64,000 bases of DNA. It comes from Lineus longissimus (Eukaryota > Nemertea > Pilidiophora > Heteronemertea > Lineidae). Where the stretch lies: NCBI RefSeq assembly GCF_910592395.1, contig NC_088310.1:27917491-27981490 (forward strand), read 5' to 3'. Under the pieces are notes generated by a model. It was given only the letters and a program-made list of their open reading frames with translations. It made no database searches and was not told where the DNA came from. Made by a program: the position numbers and the translations under genes. This document shows positions 49,301-60,291 of this stretch, in pieces (within the stretch, counting starts at the first letter, position 1; each line of letters starts with the position of its first letter).

Positions 49301-52300
49301 TGCAGACGCATGATTTGCTCAAAACCACTTACTTCTGCCATGATTTCTGCTGCACAATGATTGGACAATGTCTTGTACTGGACATCGCCCATGTTACCTG
49401 CAATATGCAAAAGATTCTCTAGAAACTCCTGTTCAAATGAATCGCTTTCAGCAATCAACTAAACAGAAGGTCATCTCTGTAAGATATGCTATAACATCTT
49501 CTACACATCCCGACAAGATGTCATCTGGAATGGCAATCTCATCTGAAAATCTCATCTGAATTTGAAAGTCAGCTGTGATATCATTTACCGGTAGTTTTGT
49601 TCGTTCATTCTGGGAATCAGCGGTAACCATATTCAAAACTTGTTCAAAACTCAGTTTAACGGGTGATTATCTGAAAATAAACAAGTGCGCTATTGGGCCA
49701 CTCACCAATAGATGCTCCCTTCTCTGAGGTATGCCGCCTGGCTTTATCCTCTCCTCGCTGCAGACGTTCATTATTTGGTGACATCATATTGTCAGAAACC
49801 GTCTGTGATCTGTACAGTGGGCGCAGCCTCACTTTGCCTTCAACCTAGAATATAATGGCGAGACAATGCATGACTGAATACAGGGAACATGAGACAGTGC
49901 ATGACTGAATACAGGGAACATGAGACAGTGCATGACTGCATGCAGGGAACATGAGACAGTGCATGACTGCATGCAGGGAACATGAGACAGTGCATGAATG
50001 AATACAGGGAACATGAGACAGTGCATGACTGCATGCAGGGAACATGAGACAGTGCATGAATGAATACAGGGAACATGAGACAGTGCATGACTGCATGCAG
50101 GGAACATGAGACAGAGCATGACTGAATACAGGGAACATGAGACAGAGCATGAATGAATACAGGGAACATGAGACAGAGCATGACTGAATACAGGGAACAT
50201 GAGACAGAGCATGACTGAATACAGGGAACATGAGACAGTGCATGACTGCATGCAGGGAACATGAGACAGTGCATGACTGCATGCAGGGAACATGAGACAG
50301 AGCATGAATGAATACAGGGAACATGAGACAGAGCATGACTGAATACAGGGAACATGAGACAGAGCATGACTGAATACAGGGAACATGAGACAGTGCATGA
50401 ATGAATACAGGGAACATGAGACAGAGCATGACTGCATGCAGGGAACATGAGACAGAGCATGACTGCATGCAGGGAACATGAGACAGTGCATGAATGAATA
50501 CAGGGAACATGAGACAGAGCATGACTGAATACAGGGAACATGAGACAGAGCATGACTGCATGCAGGGAACATGAGACAGAGCATGACTGAATACAGGGAA
50601 CATGAGACAGAGCATGACTGCATGCAGGGAACATGAGACAGTGCATGAATGAATACAGGGAACATGAGACAGAGCATGACTGAATACAGGGAACATGAGA
50701 CAGAGCATGACTGCATGCAGGGAACATGAGACAGAGCATGACTGAATACAGGGAACATGAGACAGAGCATGACTGAATACAGGGAACATGAGACAGAGCA
50801 TGACTGCATGCAGGGAACATGAGACAGTGCATGACTGCATGCAGGGAACATGAGACAGTGCATGACTTCAATCATAACTGTTGGAGCAAAGCGCACAAAG
50901 TCTCTTCATGAAATGAAAGATCCAAACTTTCAAAACTCCAAATGGATAAAACCAGCCTTACCTTTCCTTCTGGACTAGATGGCAAAGGAGTACTGGTTGT
51001 TAACCCTTCGCTATCAGGATCGATTTCATCAAATGGCGAGTCGTCAAAACCTTCCATATGATCCTTAGTTGGACCACACGCAATGAGTCCCTGGGCTTGG
51101 GCAATAATTTCTGTCTGGTCTTGCTCCTTTGAATTAGGCACCCCTGTCTTGTGCTCTTTGGGACTTGCTGTAGATGAATTGTTAGCATTTTTAATTCTTC
51201 TCTTTTCTTCTATCTGTGATTTCTTCTCTTCAATCATAGTTCGTACACGTTTGAATAGACTAAACTCATTTTTCTTCACAGGCAAAAAGGAGTCAGATTC
51301 CTTAGGCTTTTCTTTAGTATTTTCATTCGTATCTTTTGCTATGAATGTCCCACTTGACACAGGAGTTGGAAGTTTCCCCTCACTACTTTCAAGTGATTCT
51401 GGTCTTGGTAATGTGATGGTTTGCAGCGTTGAGCATGTTTCCTTCCGGTAGAACAGGAAGTGACGGAATGGAGCGAGGAATTGAGCAGGGGAGGTTTTAT
51501 CACAGCCATCTGAGGTGATAATGGTCAACATACAGTGGTCCAATTCTGAAATAATGATCATGTTGATGATGATAACAATATCGTATAACAGAAGTTTTAG
51601 ACAAAGAGTTTCAACAGGTCCATGACATTAGTGCCGTGCTCCTTGTACTGTACTACACCTGTTGTCTCATGACACCAATTCAATTACTCACATCACCATG
51701 AAAAAGGAACTATTCAAAATTGTCCCTGAGTACATGTACCTACTCACAAATGCAATGAAAGATGAGGAATTGAACTTAATGGGGATGAACGTTGCAAAAC
51801 AGTTTAAACACCAGCAATGAAAATGGAAACTTGGCAACAGAGGACATAGTTAATAATGGGCTGCATGCTTCATCAGGCTTCCACAAGCATTCCCTTGCTT
51901 TGGGCTTTGGCAAGCATACGAAGACATGCAGATGGATAGATACGTAGGCTGCAATAGAATGACCAATCATGAGCATGCAGAAGCTACAGAAAGGATAACT
52001 TCACCTCCCCTAAACGACATGCAAACCAGCCAGCTCCCCTCCCCTTGTCATTTTAGAACACATTAGTCAGGTAGATTATGACCATCCTCTGACTCTCTGG
52101 AGAACCTTCTGCACTCACCCCTTGAGGGCTAAAAGCTGGTTACATTTGTAAAGTTTCAAAACTACAAACACCATCAAACTCTGCAATGAAGCAAATCAAA
52201 AGAAAACAGAGCATCCACACAACAGCTTTAGAGGAAATAGATGACTTTGGATATAACACCTTCACCTACTCAGGTGACCTTGAAGTGACGACTTTGACCC

Positions 52301-55300
52301 GAGCTTGGAGAGACAACCTTCACCTGGCCTTCACCTAGGCATGCTTAGGACTGTAAGATGAACACCGACCAAACAAACCTTCAAGAGGTTGAGCGAGGTA
52401 GAACACCCAGTTATTCGCCTTGCTTTGAGGGAACTGAAACATCCAGCAGCAACCGTTATCTTCTTTGTTCCAGTATCTGGAAGAGAAATCAAACTGATGA
52501 TTTAATAAGGTCTTCTAGTTCTGGGGTGGATGTCTACCGCTGATGTCAGGATGAAATCAACTGACACATGCCAGCTAGTAACTGCCTGAAACACCTTCAA
52601 TCAGCAGCACTAACCTTTTATACTCTCCATTGCATGACTGATACTATTTTTGATTCTCATATTGGTGTTTTTGCAAAGAAGGTACTCAGGGAAAGTGCTT
52701 CCAGCCATCCCAACAGCTTGTTTCCCAAGCCCACTCCTTAGACATGTGCACCACCAAATGTGATTAGATTAGTTTTTTTCGTAATTTTGATACATGGATA
52801 AACACTGACCTGTAATACACTCTATTTTTCACAGCGAAATCCTCAGGGATTGGAATGTGTAGTTTCCTTCTCCACCAGACTTTCCATTGTTTACTCTCGT
52901 CTGGTATCTTTTCCTGTACAACATCCCACTGGACGTTATTGCTATTTGGCCCCTTACTCTTTGGCACTTCTTCAGGAGCCTCTCGCAGATAGGTGACACT
53001 CCTCACACCAGGGTCCCACTCCATGATGCGACTGATATCACGCAAGAATTTGACGGCATTCTGAAGAAAATATAACTGGTTCAGTAAGACAACACATGCT
53101 TTGGGACGAAGAGGAGCAGGGAGCAGGGAGGAAGAAGATGAAGTTAGTAACAGGCCAATGACCATAAATGGTGCTCAACTGTAGTGGAGACAATAAAAGG
53201 CTCACCAGGTGAAGAATAGTATCAGTAAGCAGGTCAACATAGAAATGAAGGGAGACCAACATCTATAAAGGACGGTCTCTCGCAATGCAAGATATCTCAC
53301 CTGAGCGGAGGCTTTGACTTTAGCACTGGCAGCAAAAAGGTTGTGAGAACAGCTCGACCCTGAGGAAGGCTCTTTCTTCCAGATTCTACACTCGTGTTCA
53401 AATTTGTGTAATCTCCATCCTCGCTCAAAGCATATCGGGAAAAGCTGGAGTGAAAATGGTCATGATCTATTAGTATTCTTTAAATTCATGAGTTGTGGTT
53501 TAAATGGTTGGTCATTGTGCATGTGCTAATCGAGGTGGACAACCAATGGTTAAGATATGCAGACGGCTGGGAGATAGCAATGTTGGTGTCCATTTAAGAT
53601 CTGCCCTCTTTATAGGGACTCAGTAACTATCAACAGTGCCACCCCAATGTCGCAACATTCCTTACACTCCTCAAGACACTCCAGACCCGACTGGGTCAAA
53701 AGATAATCAATTCGGGATCACGCCATATCAGACAATTTAGATATTGACATGAATTCATTTGCATGAGCCCAGTCATGTCAATACGTCAAGTCCCTAAAAA
53801 ATCAATGTCAAACACTTTTTCAAAACATGTCAGACAACTACCAGGCAATCCATTTTTTACAGCACTTCCATGGCACATTATATTTATTGACCTTCCAACA
53901 ACTAATGTGATTGATAACAAATGAGGTGATGTTAGGCGCTACACCAGTATCCTCTTACAATTTAGAGGGTCAAATTCTGGTCAGTTGATCCAGATTATAA
54001 ATGGACAAAATATGTGTAAAATCTTACTTTTACCAATTACATAATTAAGGTTCACAATGCTGGTACCAATCAATCATGATGTGGTGTGTAATACATGCAG
54101 GTGTAGGTTGGTTTTCAGGCATAATGTTACCCTACGAGTGTTGTCATGATTTTAATCTTTGGTTTTTACTGGTTGCATACTTGCATACATGGATGGCAGC
54201 AGCCAGTCCCTAGATCATACTGCATAGAGTACAAGACTCTGACATTATATGCTGATCAAACAAGACAGTGATAATAATCCAATCAATGATAATGATGACA
54301 CACCTGTTGCTAATCAAGCCTGCAGGGAGTACATGCCTGGGCACAGACTGCTTCTCTGCATTAGTTTGCAAGTGAATCAATACTATTATCATACAGACAA
54401 CATTAAGATGATATAGTGTTGAGTGTCATTACATGATGAGGCAGATACTTGCTGTATAACAATAACATGTACGATACACCTGCACATAATAGTCATATTA
54501 ATGCCCGTCTCATCATCATCAACACAAAGCTACCAAACTATTTGAAAATGATTTGGAGGAATTGGTGTATGGAATATCTATAACAAATGACCAAAAAATC
54601 TAACCCAGACTCAAAAACACTTGAAATTTGCACTCTAACTGAAGGACAAGTAGAAACTACTCGACAACCAGGGTCAGTCCTGAATTTTAACCAACCTAAA
54701 ATGTGTGATACGATGACTAAAGTCTATTCATATTGTCAGACCTGACATTTATCATTGTCCGATTCGTTTCTATTAGGCTTCACAGGCCAAGCTGATTCAT
54801 GCTTTGAACTACCAAAGATTCTCACTATGAGAGGCAACTACTTCAAACCAGCACTGGCTTTAGTACTGTAAATATGAGGTGTTGAACAGAAGTGCAACCC
54901 CTGTGCACTTTAGCCATGCATTGCTTTACTCATTTGTTCACTAATGCCCAAAGACAAGCAGATCATCCTAGTTATGGTTACATAACAACCCTGTGTGATG
55001 ATGAAAATAGCCCCTGCATAAACTATATTATTATCTCTCAGTATGTACATAATGTGTAGGCGCTATTTAGCCGGGTGAAGGGCGCCTGTAGAAAAGACGT
55101 ATTTTACGTGGGTCTATGTGAAACAGATGCACCAAAACCACTAAATAACGTCAGCACAGTATTATTAAGAATACAGTTTTAATATGAGTTGGCCAATTTG
55201 AATTGGTATTTGTACGTCAGTATTGTGTATTGTGTCACAGTCTTTTGTTATTCAAACAACTCTTAGTTTCATTTCTTTTGTGTACTGGAAAAACAGGTAG

Positions 55301-56445
55301 TCCATACACTACATGTAGGTATACAGTAGTCAAAATGAGTATGCCATGTAAAATGAAAGAATACTTGGATCTGACCATACAATCAACTTAGCTCACACCC
55401 AGGTAAAAGGTGAATGAAACGGGACACAGATTGGATGATAGAATTATGCCATCAGCCTGTAAAGGAGATCCTTTGTTGATGAGGCCTGGCTTCCTGAACA
55501 CGGGGGCCATTTCTTCATACCAAGTGATGTACATTTCATTTAGCTTCCACCTGAGGGTGAGCTTGTGGGTAATGTTGATTGTTATGGCCAAATCCATGTA
55601 TTGTGTCAATCACCTGACTTATGAGAGTCAGACACTTACTTATTCATACATCTGGTAAACTTGAGAATAATATACCACCTGCATTCATCACAAGTTTTAT
55701 TGTAAACAATGTCAATCAAAACTGTCCAAAGAAAAGTGAAAAGTCAAACCAAATGAAAACTGTTGATGATGCAGAACATACCTTTGAATCTCGCAGGAAC
55801 CTTAGAATACTATCTACCGAGTCCGCCTGGAAGAAAATGATATAAAAAGTGGTAGAGAACTTTTGCTTGTAGGAGTATAGTATTATTCTTGATGATAATC
55901 AAGACATCCATCATTCATAATCACACATATCATAGCACTTTTTAGAATAGCCAATTTCCCCATTATACCTGAGAGCAAATGACAAAAGAAATAGAGAGAC
56001 AAAGAAATTCTTTCAAACAAGATCCAACACCATCCACGATGAGTAGATCACTATGAGAAAGAAGAAGCAATGCATACCAGGCATTGCCATGCAGCACATC
56101 ACAACATCATCGTCATCACTCTCTGTTCACTAGCAAGTCATAGTCATAGCGTCACCATCTAGCCTCTATAGGCTGCTATAGGCCTACAAGGTTCAGTACG
56201 CCTACACCAGAGACCATGTTTTGGTAGCACCATCTGATGAGGTCACATGTATCTTGTCAGCATGTGTATACATCTGTCACTGACATAGGCCTAGGCTAAG
56301 TGAAAATAAAAACACAAAAAATAATCTATTTTAGACTCACTTTCAGTTTTACAATTTTTCGATCCCTTCTTCTTCCGAATATCATACAATTCAGAATGAT
56401 CACAAATACTGTAGTTAAAACAAGAGTGCCAAATATCAGATCCAT
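46396..56445 (-). CDS. N-terminally membrane-anchored protein with two START-like lipid-binding regions
   Basis: Sixteen exons join in phase: 56445-56341, 55826-55782, 55561-55397, 53444-53301, 53060-52810, 52476-52379, 51545-50962, 49844-49706, 49397-49333, 48978-48956, 48621-48553, 48374-48278, 47978-47936, 47279-47122, 46783-46706, 46548-46396. Total 738 codons plus TGA. Residues 4-24 form a hydrophobic helix followed by RRRDRK, a signal-anchor with cytosolic positive side. Residues about 110-290 resemble a START fold (FERGWRLHKFEHECRIWKK, later IMEWDPGVRSVTYLRE and WNKEDNGCCWMFQFP). A charged, Ser/Lys-rich linker follows (about 310-510). Residues about 513-730 form a clear START domain (STGGWVFYGMDKEVVVLKKV, WAAVRNPRTRFTYDEGLK, SREFCVLQ, SGWIIEP, VTYVLQLNLG). 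START domains bind sterols, phospholipids or ceramides; an anchored form suggests lipid handling at a membrane contact. I do not recognise a named orthologue. Exon 3 (acceptor CACAAG) and the 23-bp exon 10 are the weakest joins. It is head to head with RPAIN. Confidence 0.85.
47485..47858. mobile_element. TTAA-flanked fold-back element with double hairpin (piggyBac-like MITE)
   Basis: Starts TTAACACCTTCAGCGCCG and ends with the inverse CGGCGCTGAAGGTGTTAA, so TTAA is at both borders as in piggyBac insertions. Inside, the segment CTACGCCATCGCCATCTT and its reverse complement alternate four times (near 47555, 47630, 47670, 47740), which makes two successive hairpins. No coding capacity. It lies in START-gene intron 13, ending 77 bp from exon 13. 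Confidence 0.8.
48710..48817. repeat. 48-bp imperfect tandem repeat, about 2.2 copies
   Basis: Units start at 48710, 48758 and 48806 with CTCCTCCCTGG / CTCCTCCCTGG / CTCCACCCTTGG and share AAGGTGGARTCACC and GACCACTTT. Located in START-gene intron 10; too short to judge its origin. Confidence 0.7.
49860..50868. repeat. 31-bp minisatellite, about 32 units, in START-gene intron 7
   Basis: Unit boundaries recur every 31 bp from 49868 to 50860. The plus-strand unit begins GCATGACTGAATACAGGG and ends AACATGAGACAGT. Three core variants alternate (CTGAATACAG, ATGAATACAG, CTGCATGCAG), together with a GTG/GAG site. The array takes up about 1.0 kb of a 1.1-kb intron and stops about 15 bp before the acceptor of exon 8 (49844). 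Because the unit has no stop codon in any minus-strand frame and 31 is not a multiple of 3, all three minus frames are open for more than 330 codons. These are not genes. Confidence 0.97.
53445..55396. other. START-gene intron 3
   Basis: About 2 kb of AT-rich sequence between exons 4 and 3. No repeat, RNA gene or coding segment could be supported. Confidence 0.65.
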
Positions 56446-56744
56446 ATTTCATTATCATTGAAATTAAATGACTTTTTCAGCAACAAAACATGAATAAAAC
56501 ACAAAAATCTACAGCTGGCACTTTTGTTGCCTGCGCCCTCTATGAGACGTAACTGTTATGCAGACAACAATATAACTCTTTGTTTCTCGACAAAAAGTGT
56601 AGTTAAAAAGCTATTTTTAAAAATTTACAACCAAGTGACTAACAGAGAATCTTTACACAAATTTACATTGAATGCTGTTGTTTGTGATTCGAAATTTAAT
56701 GCCATACCTTTCCTGTTCCATCATGTACTTCTGTTGTATCCAAA
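56446..56744. promoter_or_regulatory. Compact divergent promoter between the START gene and RPAIN
   Basis: The two start codons are 299 bp apart on opposite strands, so both promoters must share this interval unless upstream exons were missed. No TATA box was recognised. The RPAIN ATG sits in CCAAAATGGC, close to a YY1 motif. Confidence 0.55.
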
Positions 56745-59350
56745 ATGGCTGGAGTGGTGCGTGATTCGAAAAGCTCTCCCACTCAAAAGTCGAAATTTCA
56801 GACGATTTATGTAAATAAAAGAACTCCATCTTCATGGAAAGATAAATATAGAAAGGTCAAAAGACATTTATCAACACTTTATTTCTGATGAAATGTTTTT
56901 TTGAAGAAATGTTGTTTGAAATCTCCCAGCCAATGGTAATGCATACTGGCCATGTAATACACTACAGCACCTACACATAATGTGACATATACACACACTG
57001 ACGTACAGGGTGTTACAAAAAAGTCAGTCAGCTTTCACTTTTTTCAGCCCTGAATGAAGGTGCCATATTTGTTTTTCATACACTCATACAGTCTGTTGGC
57101 CTCAGTTACTTCAAGTTCTTGTAGACATGCAAAGACATAGCTCCAATTTGATTTTGAGGCCTCTGGCTCTGGTCTGTATTCCCTCATATTCTTTCACTCC
57201 AGAGATGTTTTGACAACTTGAAAAAAAACAGGACAAAATTGATTGCAAAGTTCCGAAATCTTGGCAATGCTGACTCAAGTTCTGTGGAAAAGATTATGGC
57301 CGAGGAATACCTACAACTGCAGGATGAAGTGGATGGATTACCTCAGCTTGTCCTCATGGATGATGACGGCTTCAGGGTAAGTGTAAGTAGGGAGAAAAAG
57401 AAAAGTCACTTTTGTTTGCTTTAGATCACCATTTACTTATGTATGGTACATACATGTATATTCTACCTGTCTGTTTCAATTTCAGTTTTTTGATGGAGAA
57501 CAGACAGAATTAGAGCAAATGCTCTCTGTATTTGATGAAATTCAACAAGAATTAAAAATAGAGGGTAAGCAAATTCTTAAAATTATGGCCCATAAACTTT
57601 GGACTATGGTTCACAGATCATCTAAGGCCTCTCATTTAAACCCTCAAGGAGCAAGCATGGTGTTTATCTAATGTAATTGTGCTTTCATTCCAGAAAACCA
57701 GATAGTTGAAGAGTATGAGAAACTACTTGATCATGAGGAGAGAGATCTCTGCTCTCGCGTGGAACAGCTTCATACGGATGAAGTTATATGTCCTTTATGT
57801 AAAAAGTAAGAACTAAGTTGATTTGTCCACCTAATACTGCAAATTACCATCGGTTATTCCTGGTTGAGAATGTGTGCGAGAGGAGGAGCATACACCTGAA
57901 CCTGGTATGCAATGATGGAACTTTACCTGAGCTCATCGAATCATGAGATGTCTGGTGGCAAAGGAGAAAGAAATTATCTATATTATGAGAAGACTCGCAC
58001 ATAGAGGTGTGGACTTGGGTTTCATGTGATTTTTAAGAGAACCTTTTCCACCAATAAAACTCGTTCATGCAGGGGGAGTTTAAGTGATATTTTTGAGTTA
58101 GCCTGCACTGAGTAAGCGTAGTACACTAATTTAGTGCCAGACCTGCCGCCTGCCCTAGTCTCATGAATCCTGTATCAGTGGCAAGACCACAAGTGGCTGT
58201 ATTTTCTCTTCATGTTGCTAAATTTTTTCCTCAGGCATCCTTTGATGGAAAACAAGACTGTGATATTCTGCAAATGTGATTTCAGGATCAATGTTGAGGT
58301 CAGTTTATTTTCTGGTATCATGTCTACGCTCCTCACTGGGCAGTGGTGTCGAATTCTCTAAAGATGACACACTTATGATCTCAACATAGTGGATTCACTA
58401 CCCACCACTGAGACAACGATTCTGACCATGGGCAGGTCACAACCCTTATCTCATCCTTAGATAATACTACAAAGAAAGCAGGTTTCTGTGGTACAATTCT
58501 TAGATTTAGAATGAGATACAGTAGAACCTCTCTATTAAGGACACCCTCGGGACTGACAAGTGCTGTCCTTAATAGAGGGGTATCCTGATTAGAGAGGTCA
58601 AATTGAATGGAAACAACCAATTTGGGACCAAAACTAGTGTCCTTAATAGAGAGGTTGTCCTTAGTAGAGATGTGTCCGCTAAGGGAGGTTCTACTATAGG
58701 CGAAGATTCAGTGTACCCAGTGCCAGGGCAATGGCAGTAACCCAAGCCTGTGCCCGACAGTAGTTTGCCACACAGGAGGGAGAGGAACAAGTTGATCACA
58801 AAAGTATTCAATACTTTTAAAACTTCTTCAGGCTGATGCACTGACAATACGCGATATAAAGACAAGCCTTGATGAGGGTCAGAGTATGCATGAAGCCAAC
58901 TGTGCTGCTGAACCTGAATTCTCCCAAGTTACTGAATTGGCTGGTATAGACAATATTGTCATGACATGTCAGGTAGGTTGCACCCAAGTTCTTCTTCTTT
59001 TCAGTCAATCATACTCGGCATTTTAACTCTGCCTCTTTAGAGTAGGATCTGTAAGTTGATGCTGCTGTGCCAGATGTCATTTCTGATGGCTGCATCTATG
59101 CCGTGAAGACTTTTCTTATGCGGCTCGTTTCATTCAAGATGGTGAACTTCTACACAGACATTTTCTTGATTGCAATTCAGAGAGACCAATGGCATTGTGG
59201 TTCAAGTGTTTGGTTCAGTCATTATCAGGAGGTCATGGGTCCAACCCTCCTGCTTGTCCCTTCTTTGAAGAGGAGGAATAAACTCTCTAAGTTAATGTGT
59301 TCTCTCCAATGTTGTTTCAGGCCTGTGATTTCATGCACATTGTAATCTGA
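56745..59350 (+). CDS. RPAIN: RPA-interacting protein (RPAIN/RIP) homologue
   Basis: Seven exons in phase: 56745-56855, 57203-57376, 57486-57564, 57694-57805, 58235-58298, 58832-58972, 59321-59350, giving 236 aa (219 in human). RPAIN carries replication protein A into the nucleus. The N-terminal region (about 1-60) has the basic RPA_interact_N pattern WKDKYRKRCFDNLKKNR. The middle has MAEEYLQLQ and the signature FDEIQQELK followed by EEYEKLLDHEE. The C-terminal zinc-binding region carries CPLC (exon 4), CKC (exon 5), C in EANCAAEPEFS and the terminal CxxC made by TCQ/ACDF across the exon 6/7 junction. The exon 1 donor is GTCAAA, which is weak. The start codon sits in CCAAAATGGC. Intron 5 holds a 178-bp MITE and intron 6 a degenerate SINE piece. 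AATAAA lies at 60058-60063. It is convergent with the left C11orf68 copy. Confidence 0.93.
58519..58696. mobile_element. 178-bp TA-flanked MITE, copy 3
   Basis: Begins CAGTAGAACCTCTCTATTAA and ends GGGAGGTTCTACTA (last base changed), flanked by TA (58517-58518, 58697-58698). Same family and length as the other two copies. Located in RPAIN intron 5. Confidence 0.86.
59195..59260 (+). mobile_element. Degenerate tRNA/SINE-like fragment in RPAIN intron 6
   Basis: GTGGTTCAAGTGTTTGGTTC followed by ATCAGGAGGTCATGGGTCCA and ACCCTCC resembles a decayed tRNA-type SINE head with a T-arm (GGGTCCAACCC). Cloverleaf ends are missing, so it is not a functional tRNA. Confidence 0.4.
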
Positions 59351-60024
59351 AGTATAACAGGAGAAGGACCATGAGACATGGTAGGACAATAGGTCTCCAC
59401 ATAGTCGTTCATTCACTGGGACTTTGGCTGACAATACCAAATCCGTTGGGTTCAATTGAAAGGGAGACGTGAAAGTGATGGACTTGGGGAAAACATGAAC
59501 TGTTCAAATGCTAGTCACAGAGACATTTGCTTCAGTCTGCAAGGACAACTATATGAACACTGAAGGATCATTGTCTTAAAATAACTGTCCTCATTAAAGA
59601 GACAGTTTATATTCGTGTTTTTGGGTTTTAAGTTAATAAGTCACCTGAGATAAGCCCTCTTTGCCCCTTCTGTGATCTTGAAGATCATTGCACTATTTAT
59701 TACGGGCAAAAAGCCTTTTACATTACACGAGTTCATTTTGATGTTGCTTGTCAAGATCATGAAGTTACTTTTGATGAAAAGTGTGACCGACTTGTATTTC
59801 AATTGTTTGAAATACATGGGTTCACAGGGTTCAGGAAAACTTCCCAGGTGACAGGGATCACTATTTCCTCTTGTCAGATTTATCCCTTATCAATGAAATC
59901 CAGGCATTTTTCATCAACCATGGCTCTTTTTCAAAATCTGGAATGGTTATGTAGGAAGGGTTTAGATGGAGGAATTTCGTCTTTTCCTCACAAGGACTGT
60001 GCATCACTTTAAAAGATTATATAC

Positions 60025-60063
60025 TTTATTGTTTCGTTCTTTTTTGTACATTTTGTAAATAAA
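60025..60063. terminator. Back-to-back polyadenylation signals of RPAIN and C11orf68 copy A
   Basis: AATAAA on the plus strand at 60058-60063 serves RPAIN. TTTATT at 60025-60030 is AATAAA for the minus strand and could serve copy A. The two transcripts would overlap tail to tail by a few tens of bases. Confidence 0.5.
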
Positions 60064-60291
60064 CATAACTAAAGCTGAGGACTTGTGTCTTGAAAAAACT
60101 GTGTTGTTTTTCTGGCCTACAGGGTGTTAATCTCCGACTCTCAATACAAACAAGTAATGTGTTCTTGATCAAAAGGAATACATGTAATATAGGATGTACC
60201 GGTGCGGCATATAACTGGCTAATCTTTTAATAGACCACTCAAATGAATTTGATGGATAATTGTGAAAAAACTTTTGAACAGCTGTTTCTTT

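Noticed and set aside
49829-50896. Three overlapping minus-strand open frames of 331-355 codons rich in Cys, Ser, His and Met
   Set aside because: They are the same 31-bp repeat read in its three frames; the unit simply lacks stop codons. They lie in an intron and share no features with real proteins.
50872-50961. Read-through of START-gene exon 7 into the minisatellite
   Set aside because: After the GTAAGG donor the frame meets a stop at 50872 before reaching the array, so retained-intron translation would not enter the repeats.
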